Below are positions 49,913 through 58,577 of a stretch of DNA of 64,000 bases, piece after piece. Below the pieces are notes generated by a model. That model searched no databases and was not told the origin of the DNA. It worked only from the letters and a program-made list of their open reading frames with translations. The position numbers and the translations under genes are program-made. The stretch is from Streptococcus sp. S784/96/1. Lineage in GTDB: Bacteria > Bacillota > Bacilli > Lactobacillales > Streptococcaceae. Position 1 is the first letter of the stretch. Each line of letters starts with the position of its first letter. Location of the stretch: positions 19,907-83,906 of the forward strand of contig NZ_CACVCC010000008.1 in the NCBI RefSeq assembly GCF_902729355.1. Direction: 5' to 3'.

Positions 49913-50344
49913 TTATCCACTATTAACCTGTTCAATCCAACTGTTAACAGGCTTCTGAGATGAATTGTGTTCAAACCAATCAAAGGATACGAATTCATCA
50001 ACAAGTTGTTCGTGTGATTCAAGAGCGTTAAGCCTACGTTTTAAGAATATAAGTTGTTTAAGCTGATTCTCAATGTGAGATTTTTGGTCATTAATTAACT
50101 CTAGAATCAGTGTTTTTGTTAGGGTCTTTTCAGTCATTTTTCTCAATATTGTCCTGATTTGTCCAAGAGTTAAGCCCAAGCCTGAAAAGTACAAAATGAG
50201 ATGGAGTGTTTTGACGCTTTGGTCTGGGTAATTACGGTAGTTATTGGGGAATCGCTCAGGCTCGGGCAGAAGTCCTCTTCGCTCGTAATATCGGATGGTG
50301 GAGACAGGTAGTCCCGTTGCTTTTGCTAATTCTTTAATTGTCAT
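49913..50344 (-). CDS. MerR-family regulator
   Basis: The 143-residue protein begins with the MerR DNA-binding domain (MTIKELAKATGLPVSTIRYYERRGLLPEPER, then NNYRNY) and continues with a coiled-coil dimer helix (residues about 75-115). There are no cysteines, so it is not a metal sensor of the MerR/ZntR kind; an organic or stress signal is more likely. AGAGGT lies 7 nt before the ATG at 50344; an upstream in-frame start at 50377 would fall in the operator. It is divergent from the esterase gene and its operator lies between them. Confidence 0.85.
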   Translation of the reverse strand: MTIKELAKATGLPVSTIRYYERRGLLPEPERFPNNYRNYPDQSVKTLHLILYFSGLGLTLGQIRTILRKMTEKTLTKTLILELINDQKSHIENQLKQLIFLKRRLNALESHEQLVDEFVSFDWFEHNSSQKPVNSWIEQVNSG

Positions 50345-50355
50345 AATCTTACCTC

Positions 50356-50387
50356 TTGACATTAAACTATGGTTCATAGTTTATACT
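50356..50387 (+). promoter_or_regulatory. MerR-type promoter and operator of the esterase gene
   Basis: TTGACA (50356-50361) and TATACT (50382-50387) are 20 bp apart, or 19 bp if the -10 is read as TTATAC at 50381-50386, longer than the normal 17. Between them AAACTATG (50364-50371), GTT and CATAGTTT (50375-50382) form a perfect dyad. This is the classic layout that MerR proteins activate by twisting the DNA. Confidence 0.85.
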
Positions 50388-50419
50388 AAGTTGGATAAAA
50401 AAACAAGAGGTGATAGACA

Positions 50420-51742
50420 ATGAGAACAAGTGTATTTCAAGAGACAAATTTTGGTCGTGTGCACGGTAGTAGCGACGGGGTAACTGAGCGGTTTGCAGGT
50501 CTACGTTATGCTCAAGCCCAGCGCTATGGTATTCCTCAGCCCTTTTCTTATGAAGGTGGCGTTATTGATGCGACCAAGCTGGCGCCAATTGCTGCTCAGC
50601 CCAACATCTATTTCAAGGAATACTATTTCAATCAAAACTACAGTAGCCAAGACCAGACCGAGCACCCGCAAATCCTATCCATTTACCGACCGGTCGGAAC
50701 GACAGAGGCTGATCAGTTGCCTGTCATGATTTGGATTCATGGAGGAGCATTTACGAATGGGAGTGGGGAGAGTAGCGAGTACACCCCAGACTTATTGGTT
50801 GCCCAGGAGCGGGTCATGGTGGTTAATATCAGCTACCGTTTGGGGGGGTTGGGATATTTGCGAGACCAAGCTGGTCACTTGGCCAATCTTGGCTTGCTAG
50901 ACCAAATTGAAGCTATCAAGTGGGTGAAGAGCTACATAGCTCAATTTGGTGGCACCCCAGACCAGTTGACCCTCTTTGGTCAATCGGCTGGGGCAGAGTC
51001 CGTCCGAGCAATTCTTTTAGCAGATGGCACAGAAGGTCTAGTTCAGCGCGCCATCATCCAAAGTGCCCCAATCGGGGCTGCACAAGTTGACCGCTCTGCC
51101 ATGTCCCAAGAGATGCTGGACAAGTTACTGGAGCTCCCGCTGGAGGCTCCCCTGTCTGAGCTGTTGGCCAAGCAGGTGGAGATTGAGGAGACGACCAAGG
51201 TCAGGGGACTGGCTCGTTTTATGAAGTTTGGCCCTCACTATGGGGTCTATCCTTTGCCTAGTTTGGCGGAGATTCCTGCTCGCTTAGAGGCGCGTGCTAA
51301 GGAGGTGACCCTCTTCATCGGCAGTAACACCAGAGAAGTTGCCAGCTTTTTGCCGACTCAGCCTAAGATTTTGGGATTGAGCGACAAACGCCTGGGCCGC
51401 AAGGCCATTGAGCTAGTGGTCAAGAAGCTTAGCCGGGAAATCTTTAATCAACCTGCCCTGGACTTTGCCCAAGCCTATGCCCAGGCTGGTGGTCAGGTTT
51501 ACCATTACAGCTTTTCGTGGCAGGAGGAGGCACACCTGGTCGCAGCGGGTCACGATTTAGAACTACCTCTGCTCTTTAACTTCTCCGACTTTCCAGATTC
51601 GCCCTTTCTTTTGGGAAAAAGCTGGGCTGAAACCCTGATTGACGGTCAGCCACTCCGCCAGGTCTGGGGACAGTTTGCCCGAACAGGTCAGGTAGACCTA
51701 GCCGGTATACCGCTTATGTTGGAAATTAATCAAGTTAAATAA
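50420..51742 (+). CDS. type B carboxylesterase/lipase
   Basis: The 440-residue alpha/beta hydrolase has no signal peptide. MIWIHGGAFTNGSG is the oxyanion hole and LTLFGQSAGAESVRAIL holds the nucleophile Ser. VAAGHDLELPLLFNF probably supplies the catalytic His and fits the para-nitrobenzyl esterase group. The gene is visibly richer in G+C and in CTG, GCC and CAG codons than its neighbours, which suggests a different origin. It is controlled by the divergent MerR protein through the dyad promoter; AAGAGGTGATAG precedes the ATG. Confidence 0.88.
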   Translation: MRTSVFQETNFGRVHGSSDGVTERFAGLRYAQAQRYGIPQPFSYEGGVIDATKLAPIAAQPNIYFKEYYFNQNYSSQDQTEHPQILSIYRPVGTTEADQLPVMIWIHGGAFTNGSGESSEYTPDLLVAQERVMVVNISYRLGGLGYLRDQAGHLANLGLLDQIEAIKWVKSYIAQFGGTPDQLTLFGQSAGAESVRAILLADGTEGLVQRAIIQSAPIGAAQVDRSAMSQEMLDKLLELPLEAPLSELLAKQVEIEETTKVRGLARFMKFGPHYGVYPLPSLAEIPARLEARAKEVTLFIGSNTREVASFLPTQPKILGLSDKRLGRKAIELVVKKLSREIFNQPALDFAQAYAQAGGQVYHYSFSWQEEAHLVAAGHDLELPLLFNFSDFPDSPFLLGKSWAETLIDGQPLRQVWGQFARTGQVDLAGIPLMLEINQVK

Positions 51743-51752
51743 GTGATATGTA

Positions 51753-51782
51753 AACAGCCTAGAAGTAATCTTTTAGGCTGTT
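51753..51782. terminator. hairpin between convergent genes
   Basis: AACAGCCTA (51753-51761) pairs perfectly with TAGGCTGTT (51774-51782). Neither side has a strong T run, so efficiency is uncertain. It overlaps the stop of the DUF5960-like gene. Confidence 0.5.
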
Positions 51783-52069
51783 AAATATGTTGTAGTTTTC
51801 TTATATGTATAATGATAAATTAGCGGATTCTCATCTAAGGTACTTACCTCAAAAATGAAGAAGTGATCCCGATTATCTCTGGCCTTCTCCTTATTCAGGA
51901 CAAAGTAATTCTTACGTGAAGTTACCATTGTTTTGAGGATATCATCGCTCAGGAAGGTCAATGGAATATTCATGTTGGAGTAGCGGTAGAAGTCACATTC
52001 AAAATCTTGGTAGCTCTCGCTATAATAGTCCATTTGCAAGTGATTACGCTGAAACTCAAGCTGATTCAT
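51773..52069 (-). CDS. DUF5960-like small protein
   Basis: The 98-residue protein begins MNQLEFQRNHLQMDYYSESY and has the segments NIPLTFLSDDIL and RDHFFIFEVS, which match my memory of the streptococcal DUF5960 family found beside umuC-type and YolD-like genes. GAGGAGGT lies 6 nt before the ATG at 52069. It overlaps the end of the YolD-like gene. The frame looks intact, but the two upstream genes of the operon are broken. Function unknown. Confidence 0.7.
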   Translation of the reverse strand: MNQLEFQRNHLQMDYYSESYQDFECDFYRYSNMNIPLTFLSDDILKTMVTSRKNYFVLNKEKARDNRDHFFIFEVSTLDENPLIYHYTYKKTTTYLTA

Positions 52070-52423
52070 AGAGCACCTCCTCAACAAGTTCAATACTCAA
52101 AATATCTTTCAATTTCAAATTGATATGAGCTGTTGTAGTTTTTATCAAAATGAAATCCTTATTCAGACTTGGTATTGTTCCAGTGTAGGAAACACGCTTG
52201 TTTTTATCAATCAGATGAATGCGCGTGTGTAGCTGCCCAGCGTATACTTGACTGAGGAGTAATAATTTCTTCTCTAGTGATAAATCAGACATGTATGTTA
52301 CTTTGTTTACATCATCAGATAGTGCAGATGTATGCTCAGGTAGGAAAAAACCATCCATTTTTGCATCTTTGTATCCTGGTACTCTCTTGCTGACTGAAAT
52401 GGTAAGTATGAACGGTCAATCAT
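52056..52423 (-). pseudogene. YolD-like gene with a one-base frameshift
   Basis: From the ATG at 52423 (AGAGGAAC upstream) the product starts MIDRSYLPFQSAREYQDTKM and QKWM, the usual start of streptococcal YolD-like proteins. Near 52349 the frame is lost. The expected continuation GFFLPEHTSALSDDVNKV is found in the next frame and runs to 52056. A single missing G in the run ATGGGT explains this. YolD-like proteins accompany Y-family polymerases. Confidence 0.75.
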
Positions 52424-52855
52424 TTTAGTTCCTCTAAGCCACATGCGGAATGTCCGCCGATAAGTTTACTACGTTCAATATTTCTGGAACCTTCCGTTAG
52501 GACGGTTCCTTTTTGTATGGCTAAAAAACCAATCTGTTCTCGGACAACATCAATTGCTGTCTGAAGTCTATTTTCTTTTTCAATTTGTTCTACATCATCA
52601 AATAGTGATAGAAGAGTATAGCCTTCATCTACAAAACCACTATAAGACACACCAATTTGTCTCACTGCACCAGAGGTGTATTTTTTCGGAATAATTCAAG
52701 TACATGACTCACCATTGTTTTGGGGAGATTTGCGGGTTCAATTTTTTTCTGAACATTTATAGATTTTTTCATCTCAGTCCTAGAATATCCAATATGAATA
52801 GAAACGACAGTAGTCAATACTAGGGCTACTGTTCCGTTCCACAGTTTAATCCTAA
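52420..52855 (-). pseudogene. 3' remnant of a Y-family DNA polymerase gene (umuC type)
   Basis: Reading the minus strand from about 52855 gives the UmuC C-terminal region. TTVVSIHIGYSRTEMKKSIN and VQKKIEPANLPKT lead to HVLELFRKN. After a one-base loss in an A run near 52690 come VRQIGVSYSGFVDEGY, LLSLFDDVEQIEKENRL, RNIERSKLIGGHSACG and LEELK with TGA. The 5' two-thirds is missing; the remnant ends where repeat copy C begins. It overlaps the YolD-like gene by ATGA, so the operon order umuC-yolD-DUF5960 is preserved. Confidence 0.78.
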
Positions 52856-52907
52856 AATCACTTTCACTCCCTTTCGTTCATTAGTGATAGAAGAAAGCTC
52901 TCAGCAC

Positions 52908-53132
52908 ATGTGGAGGTAGTCGCTCTGCTGGTGAAAGCTTAGAAACCTTTGAACGAAAGCATATTGAAAAGCCTTGGAGACAAGGCTTTTTAGCTTGGGG
53001 TGGGGTAGTATCAGAGTGACTGCCTCAGTTGAGGTAGTTGAGGCGTTGGAAAATTTTGGGGGAATTTATTTCCGTAGACACATGGTGGGGACATAGGGGA
53101 AGGAGTATGAGGGAATAGATGTCCCCACTCTC
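52908..53132 (+). repeat. three-copy repeat, copy C (long)
   Basis: The copy opens with codons HVEVVALLVKA and TAG (52940-52942), then GAACGAAAG, AAAAGCCTTG-GAGA-CAAGGCTTTTT, GGGGTGGGGTAGTATCAGAG, TCAGTTGAGGTAGTTGAGG, ATTTATTTCC and TAGACACATGGTGGGGACAT. The last pairs with ATGTCCCCAC about 30 nt on. An inverse copy of TGAACGAAAG lies upstream at 52870-52879. Confidence 0.85.
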
Positions 53133-53247
53133 AATTTGTAAAATCAAGCAAATTCTTATAAGTATATTAATCGAATTTATATAAATAATGTTTCAGAAGT
53201 AGATGTTGTAAAAATAGATTAAATAGTTTTTTTTTATAACTAAAATA

Positions 53248-53296
53248 TTGACATAACAGAAAAAAAGTTTTAAAATATAATAAAAAAGCGTTTGCA
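53248..53296 (+). promoter_or_regulatory. GH16 promoter with candidate cre site
   Basis: TTGACA (53248-53253) and TAAAAT (53271-53276) are 17 bp apart. AAAAAGCGTTTGCA (53283-53296) matches the cre consensus except at its first two bases and covers the predicted start of transcription, suggesting CcpA repression. Confidence 0.6.
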
Positions 53297-53310
53297 ACGG
53301 AGGTGAACTT

Positions 53311-55521
53311 ATGTTTTATAAAAAATGTTTAAGCGGCAAGTATTCTATTCGAAAATTTTCTGTTGGTATTTGCTCTGTGATGATTGGTGGATTATTTTTT
53401 GCTACTTCCATGCAGGTAAAAGCTGAGGAATTAAGTACTGTTGAAAATAATGTTGTAGTTTCTAATTTGGTTAAAGAGACTATAACATATAATAAAGTTG
53501 AGGACTCATTAGAAAGCAATTCCGATAATTCACCAAGTACAGATGTTTTAAATGCTGCAAAATTAGAAGTCTTACCGGATATTAAAGAGGTTGTAACAAA
53601 CGAGCAACTGAATGATTCAAATAAACCTGAAGAACTTGTGATTGAGGATGCTATTCAGGAATTAAATCTAATTAGCAATCCGACGTTTGATGGTGGTGAC
53701 TATGTCTCAAGTAAACCTATACCAATAATTCATCGTTCTAAAAACAAAAGAGATTATATATCTTCGGACTCAGGTAATACATTTTACAAGAGCAAAGAAA
53801 ATACTACAAATGACTTCTTACTGTTCGAAATCAATACAGTAGCAGGCAGAACCTATACTGCTTCAGCAGATATTAGACTTGATGTGGCGGATGGATTTTC
53901 TGCAAGTGGTGCCTATTTTGATGTGAAATCAATTAATTCAGACGGTAGTCAGATTACAATACCTGGTGGTAAAGGTGTTAATAGTATGAGTGATTCAATT
54001 GGACAGTGGAGTAAGCAAGAGATTAAGTTTACTGCGATAGGTAATCGAACACACATTGGTCTGGTGAAATGGCATGATAACTCTTCGGATTTAAATACAT
54101 TGAAAACATCAATTAAGATTGATAATTTAAAAGTTGTGGAGAATACATCCTATGAGGAAGTTTGGAAAGAAACTTTTAGCGGAGAAAGATTAAATGATGA
54201 TATTTGGGGATATGAACTAGGGAATATTCGGGGCAACGAACAACAACACTATAGTAGCAGCACAGAAAATGTTTATATTAAAGACGGAAATTTGATATTG
54301 AAAGTTACCGATAGACCTGAGGAAGATCAATACTATAACAGACAGAAACATGGTAACAATGCAAGGCTGGTTCACTATAACTCAGGTAGTGTTAGGACAG
54401 TAGGAAAACAGGAGTTTTTATACGGTAGATTAGAAGCAAAAATGAAATTACCAAAAGGGCAGGCAGTATTTCCAGCATTTTGGACTCTGGGTGCGGATTT
54501 TACTTTAGATGGTAGAATTGAAACTGGACAAGGATACGGTTGGCCATCAACAGGTGAGATTGATATTATGGAATTGACAGGAACTGCAGCAGGTCAGGGA
54601 AATAAGATAGTCTATGGAACTCCACATTTCTTCTACAGTAAGGGAGATGCAGATAAAGATGGAAATGCAGGTTCTGGATATAGTGGAAACTTGTCACTAA
54701 GTGATGACTTTGCTAATGATTTTCATGTTTTTGGAATAAATTGGTCTGAGGACAGAATTGAGTGGTATGTAGATAATGTTGTTTATAATACATTAGTTTA
54801 TGATAATTCAGAACGGTCTCAGGCATTAAAGAAAGCATTTAATCGTCCTCAGTTTATCCAATTTAATTTAGCAACAGGTGGAAATTGGCCAGGTACAGCT
54901 GGAAAAAATTTATCTGGACAAAAGGTTGAAATTGATTGGGTAAGATGGTTGCAAAGTGATGAACAGAAGATTGCTCGGGATACCTATTATGCAAATAAAC
55001 CTATTATCAATGGTGTCCGCAATATCTCAATCGTTAAAGGGGAAGTGCCTAATTTATTAGATGGTGTCACAATAAATCTTCCAAATTATAATGTGGAGTA
55101 TTCTATTGATGACGAGTATATGTTTGTTAATACAGGTGAACCTGGTGGACGAAACGAAGTTCGCAATGTTGTTAAAAATTCATCCCAAGCCAGTCAAATC
55201 GCTGATTTGGCACCAGGTGTTTATAATGTTTATTACACATCAATTCCAAAATCCTCTGATTACAATGGTCGAGGAGAACCAATTCACAAAATGACTCGTG
55301 AACTAAGTCAATTAGTAATATTACCTACAAAACTAAATGGAGAACTCGGTAAAAGTTTGTCAATGGTTGAACTTCCGACTGGTTGGCAGTGGGAGAACCC
55401 TGATGACATTATAACCGAGAATGGATCATATGGGATTGTATTTATAAATCCAAATGATAAAATTAAACCAGATTATAGAAGAGCTTTCAAAACTACAGTG
55501 AATAATAGTATTCTGTTGTAG
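53311..55521 (+). CDS. YSIRK-secreted GH16 beta-glucanase
   Basis: The 736-residue protein has a YSIRK-type signal (GKYSIRKFSVGICSVMIGG) that directs export at the division septum. An acidic linker (about 45-135) is followed by a CBM4/9-like domain (about 138-275, LISNPTFDGGDYVSSK) and a GH16 domain (about 280-560) with the catalytic motif GEIDIMELTG and LPKGQAVFPAFWTLG. The C-terminal domain resembles Rib-type modules (GELGKSLSMVELPTGWQW). There is no LPxTG anchor; it stops at NNSILL, unusual for a YSIRK protein. GH16 of this kind usually cuts beta-1,3 or mixed beta-1,3/1,4-glucan. GGAGGTGAAC precedes the ATG. Confidence 0.85.
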   Translation: MFYKKCLSGKYSIRKFSVGICSVMIGGLFFATSMQVKAEELSTVENNVVVSNLVKETITYNKVEDSLESNSDNSPSTDVLNAAKLEVLPDIKEVVTNEQLNDSNKPEELVIEDAIQELNLISNPTFDGGDYVSSKPIPIIHRSKNKRDYISSDSGNTFYKSKENTTNDFLLFEINTVAGRTYTASADIRLDVADGFSASGAYFDVKSINSDGSQITIPGGKGVNSMSDSIGQWSKQEIKFTAIGNRTHIGLVKWHDNSSDLNTLKTSIKIDNLKVVENTSYEEVWKETFSGERLNDDIWGYELGNIRGNEQQHYSSSTENVYIKDGNLILKVTDRPEEDQYYNRQKHGNNARLVHYNSGSVRTVGKQEFLYGRLEAKMKLPKGQAVFPAFWTLGADFTLDGRIETGQGYGWPSTGEIDIMELTGTAAGQGNKIVYGTPHFFYSKGDADKDGNAGSGYSGNLSLSDDFANDFHVFGINWSEDRIEWYVDNVVYNTLVYDNSERSQALKKAFNRPQFIQFNLATGGNWPGTAGKNLSGQKVEIDWVRWLQSDEQKIARDTYYANKPIINGVRNISIVKGEVPNLLDGVTINLPNYNVEYSIDDEYMFVNTGEPGGRNEVRNVVKNSSQASQIADLAPGVYNVYYTSIPKSSDYNGRGEPIHKMTRELSQLVILPTKLNGELGKSLSMVELPTGWQWENPDDIITENGSYGIVFINPNDKIKPDYRRAFKTTVNNSILL

Positions 55522-55560
55522 TTTGAGTTAGAGAAGATAAATATTTTCGGAGTAATGATT

Positions 55561-56883
55561 ATGAACAAATTCAACGCATTTATTGAGCAGAAACTCATGC
55601 CGATTGCGGCTAAAATGAGTTCAAACAAAGCTCTTGTAGCTATTCGGGATGGGATTACCCTATCCATGCCTCTTTTGATTATCGGTTCAATCTTCATGAT
55701 TGTCGCCTCTTTTCCTGCGCCAGGTTGGGAAGCCTGGCTGGGTGATATCGGAGTAGCAGGTTACCTCTGGAAAGGAGTTGACGGAAGCTTCAGCCTACTC
55801 GGAATGGTCGCTGCCTTTGGTATTGCTTACAGCTATTCTAAGCAAGAGAAGGTGGACGGGGTCGCTTCGGGCTTAATTTCCCTAGCCTCCTTTATCACTG
55901 TTACGCCTTACGTGAACGGTGCGACAGTTGCCCTAGCAAACCCCGATGTGGCGCTTCCAGAAGGATTGTCTATTCCAGCAGGTATCACAGCCTCTTATAT
56001 GTCTGCCAAAGGTGTATTTGTGGCTATTGTGTTAGGTCTAGTTAGTGCTGTTATTTACGATTGGTTTATCAAACGCAATATCCAAATCAAACTACCTGAT
56101 GCAGTACCCCCTGCGGTATCACGCAGTTTTTCAGCTATTATTCCTGGGGCAGTCATTATTACCATGTGGTTGACGATTTATGGTATTTTGGATGCTAATA
56201 AGTTACCAAACATCCATGAATTGGCTCAAACTATTGTCGGTGGACCACTTCGTCTTATTGGTGGTAATATTATTGGTGTTATGCTGATTGCTGGCCTTAA
56301 CTCCTTATTCTGGTTTGTCGGTATCCACGGTGGGAATACGGTTAATGCCATCATGAAACCAACTTGGATTGACAATCTGTCTGCTAACGTTGAAGCCTAT
56401 CAAGCTGGTCAATCGCTGAAAGAAATTTTCACAACGCCGTTTATGGATAACTTTGTCTACATCGGTGGTGGTGGTGCAACTATTGGTTTGGTGCTTGCTA
56501 TTGCCTGGTATGCTCGTAAGAAAAATGGTAGTCAGCAGACTAAGGCACTTGCCCCCCTGACCGTAATTCCAGGACTCTTCAATATCAATGAACCAGCCAT
56601 GTTTGGTTTCCCAGTTGTAATGAATGTGGCTCTCCTTGTTCCTTTTGTCCTTGCACCAATGGTGAACACGCTTGTTGCTTGGTTGGCCATGTCGTCAGGT
56701 TTGGTGCCATTGACTAGGTCTGAGGCTTCATGGACTATGCCTCCAATTTTATCTGGTTTCTTGACAACAGGTAGTGTCATGGGGGCAGTTCTCCAGATTA
56801 TCTTGATTCTTATTGATGTTGCCTTGTATTTGCCATTCTTTATTGCTGTTGAGAAGCAATTTAAACAACAAGAAAATGAGTGA
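55561..56883 (+). CDS. PTS EIIC, lactose/cellobiose family
   Basis: The 440-residue permease has about ten membrane helices and starts MNKFNAFIEQKLMPIAAKMS, typical of CelB-type EIIC proteins. DGITLSMPLLIIGSIFMI, GIHGGNTVNAIMKPTW and PGLFNINEPAMFGFPVV (the family substrate motif with NEP) are visible. It should import and help phosphorylate a beta-linked disaccharide. GGAG lies 8 nt before the ATG at 55561; the ATG at 55555 is less likely. It follows the GH16 gene by 39 bp, so the sugars freed by GH16 are its likely substrates. Confidence 0.9.
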   Translation: MNKFNAFIEQKLMPIAAKMSSNKALVAIRDGITLSMPLLIIGSIFMIVASFPAPGWEAWLGDIGVAGYLWKGVDGSFSLLGMVAAFGIAYSYSKQEKVDGVASGLISLASFITVTPYVNGATVALANPDVALPEGLSIPAGITASYMSAKGVFVAIVLGLVSAVIYDWFIKRNIQIKLPDAVPPAVSRSFSAIIPGAVIITMWLTIYGILDANKLPNIHELAQTIVGGPLRLIGGNIIGVMLIAGLNSLFWFVGIHGGNTVNAIMKPTWIDNLSANVEAYQAGQSLKEIFTTPFMDNFVYIGGGGATIGLVLAIAWYARKKNGSQQTKALAPLTVIPGLFNINEPAMFGFPVVMNVALLVPFVLAPMVNTLVAWLAMSSGLVPLTRSEASWTMPPILSGFLTTGSVMGAVLQIILILIDVALYLPFFIAVEKQFKQQENE

Positions 56884-56904
56884 TGAAGTTAGAAAGGAAA
56901 AGCT

Positions 56905-57804
56905 ATGGTTAAACGATTTTTAAGTGCGGAAGCTTCTGAAATTTTGGCCATGTCGGCCAGCGAGTTGAAGCAGAGTATAAAAGCGTCAGAAGGTCGAATT
57001 ATCTTGTCTGAAAATGTTGCGCCTCGGGAACCCTATATTGCTGAATGCACCAATGCTGAGATGGCCAGGGCTTTTGGGGCAGACCTGATTTTATTGAATG
57101 GACTGGATGTGTTTGAACCTGTTGTAGCTGGTCTAGGTCAAGATGAAGTAAACGTGGTTGAACGCCTACACCATTTGGTGGGGCGTCCCATAGGGATCAA
57201 TCTGGAACCAGTTGACCCACAGGCAAAGATGATGGATGAGACGTTAACCATTTCAAGAGGACGACAAGCTCATTTAGAGACTATTCAGGAAATTGAACGC
57301 CTTGGGTTTGATTTTGTCTGCTTTACAGGCAATCCAGGGACAGGCGTGACCAACTCGGCTATTATTGAAACGGTCAAGTTGGCTAAACAAGAATTTTCAG
57401 GTTTGATTATTGCAGGAAAAATGCATGCAGCAGGAGTGGATGAACCTGTTGCAGATTTGGATGTGGTTAAGGCTTTGATTGATGCAGGTGCAGATATAAT
57501 CTTGGCCCCATCTGTCGGTAGTGTGCCAGGTTTTCAAGCCAGTGATTTGACTGATATGGTTAAGGTGGCACATCGTCATGGTGCCTTGGTGATGACAGCT
57601 ATCGGCACTAGCCAGGAAAGCTCAGAACCAGAAACAGTACGTTACATGGCTTTACAAAATAAAATTTGTGGCGTAGATATTCAGCATATCGGCGATGCTG
57701 GTTATGGCGGCTTGGCTCCTGTTGAAAATATTTTTACAATGAGTAAAGCTATTCGGGGGCAACGTCATACGCTTGCGATGATTGGCCGTTCTATTAACAG
57801 ATAG
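56905..57804 (+). CDS. PTS-associated TIM-barrel protein of unknown function
   Basis: The 299-residue protein looks like a (beta/alpha)8 barrel with repeated strand ends: GADLILLNGLDVF, PIGINLEPVDP, FDFVCFTGNPGTGVTN, LIIAGKMHAAGVD, ADIILAPSVGSVPG, VMTAIGTSQESSEP and VDIQHIGDAGYGG. It recalls the BtpA/SgcQ group and proteins once labelled phosphonomutase-like, often encoded beside cellobiose-type PTS genes. I cannot assign a reaction. It is flanked closely by EIIC (21 bp) and EIIB (10 bp), so a role in handling the imported sugar phosphate is plausible. Confidence 0.65.
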   Translation: MVKRFLSAEASEILAMSASELKQSIKASEGRIILSENVAPREPYIAECTNAEMARAFGADLILLNGLDVFEPVVAGLGQDEVNVVERLHHLVGRPIGINLEPVDPQAKMMDETLTISRGRQAHLETIQEIERLGFDFVCFTGNPGTGVTNSAIIETVKLAKQEFSGLIIAGKMHAAGVDEPVADLDVVKALIDAGADIILAPSVGSVPGFQASDLTDMVKVAHRHGALVMTAIGTSQESSEPETVRYMALQNKICGVDIQHIGDAGYGGLAPVENIFTMSKAIRGQRHTLAMIGRSINR

Positions 57805-57814
57805 GAGATAATAA

Positions 57815-58126
57815 ATGACTACAATTTTACTCGCCTGTGCAGCAGGCATGTCCACCAGCCTTCTGGTGACAAAAATGGAAAAAGCAGCTCAAGACCAAGG
57901 ACTGAAATCTAAAATCTATGCGGTGTCAGTAGCTGAAGTAGACAAGGAATTATCTGAAAATACTATTGATGTTGTTCTTTTAGGACCTCAAGTACGTTAT
58001 GAAGAAGGTAATCTCAAGAAGAAACTGGAACCACTAGGGATTCCTCTATCCGTTATTAACATGCAAGATTATGGGATGATGAATGGTGTCAAGGTACTTC
58101 AAACAGCCCTGGATTTGATTCAATAG
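57815..58126 (+). CDS. PTS EIIB, lactose/cellobiose family
   Basis: The 103-residue cytoplasmic protein carries the phosphorylated Cys in ILLACAAGMSTSLLVTKM and the later VVLLGPQVRYEEG strand. It takes phosphate from EIIA and passes it to the sugar in EIIC. It lies 6-9 bp before the EIIA gene, in the same operon. Confidence 0.93.
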   Translation: MTTILLACAAGMSTSLLVTKMEKAAQDQGLKSKIYAVSVAEVDKELSENTIDVVLLGPQVRYEEGNLKKKLEPLGIPLSVINMQDYGMMNGVKVLQTALDLIQ

Positions 58127-58135
58127 GAGGTTATG

Positions 58136-58447
58136 ATGGCAGAGATTAACTTGGAATCCATCATGGGACTTATCATGAATGCCGGTGAGGCGAAAAGCAA
58201 TGCGATGGAAGCTATTGCTGCTGCGAAATCTGGAGAATTTGCACTGGCTGATCGTAAATTGGACGCTGCACATGCTTCTTTGGTTGCGGCGCATCATGCT
58301 CAGACAGGGTTATTGACCCAAGAAGCTCAAGGAGAGCAATTGAACATTACCCTGCTGACCGTACATAGTCAGGACCACCTGATGACAGCCATCACCTTTG
58401 TGGATTTGGCTAAGGAAATCATTGATCTATATCGGTGTAAGTCATAA
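58136..58447 (+). CDS. PTS EIIA, lactose/cellobiose family
   Basis: The 103-residue helical protein holds the active His in LVAAHHAQTGLLTQEA and ends with TVHSQDHLMTAITFVDLAKEIIDLY, typical of trimeric EIIA. It accepts phosphate from HPr. ATGs at 58133 and 58136 overlap; AGGAGG at 58125-58130 favours 58136. It completes the transporter. No phospho-beta-glucosidase gene follows; a terminator does. Confidence 0.93.
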   Translation: MAEINLESIMGLIMNAGEAKSNAMEAIAAAKSGEFALADRKLDAAHASLVAAHHAQTGLLTQEAQGEQLNITLLTVHSQDHLMTAITFVDLAKEIIDLYRCKS

Positions 58448-58468
58448 CCACCCGTAAAACGGGTGGTT
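58445..58468 (+). terminator. terminator of the PTS operon
   Basis: AACCACCCGT (58445-58454) pairs perfectly with ACGGGTGGTT (58458-58467) with a three-base loop. The T run is short. Confidence 0.7.
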
Positions 58469-58577
58469 TGTACACCGACTGTAAGACGATTCCCTCCAGC
58501 CGCGTCTAAAGATGCTAACTGAACGTTTTCAGGACTACTTGATAACTTGACTAACGTCCGTTCAACGGGCTTTTATC

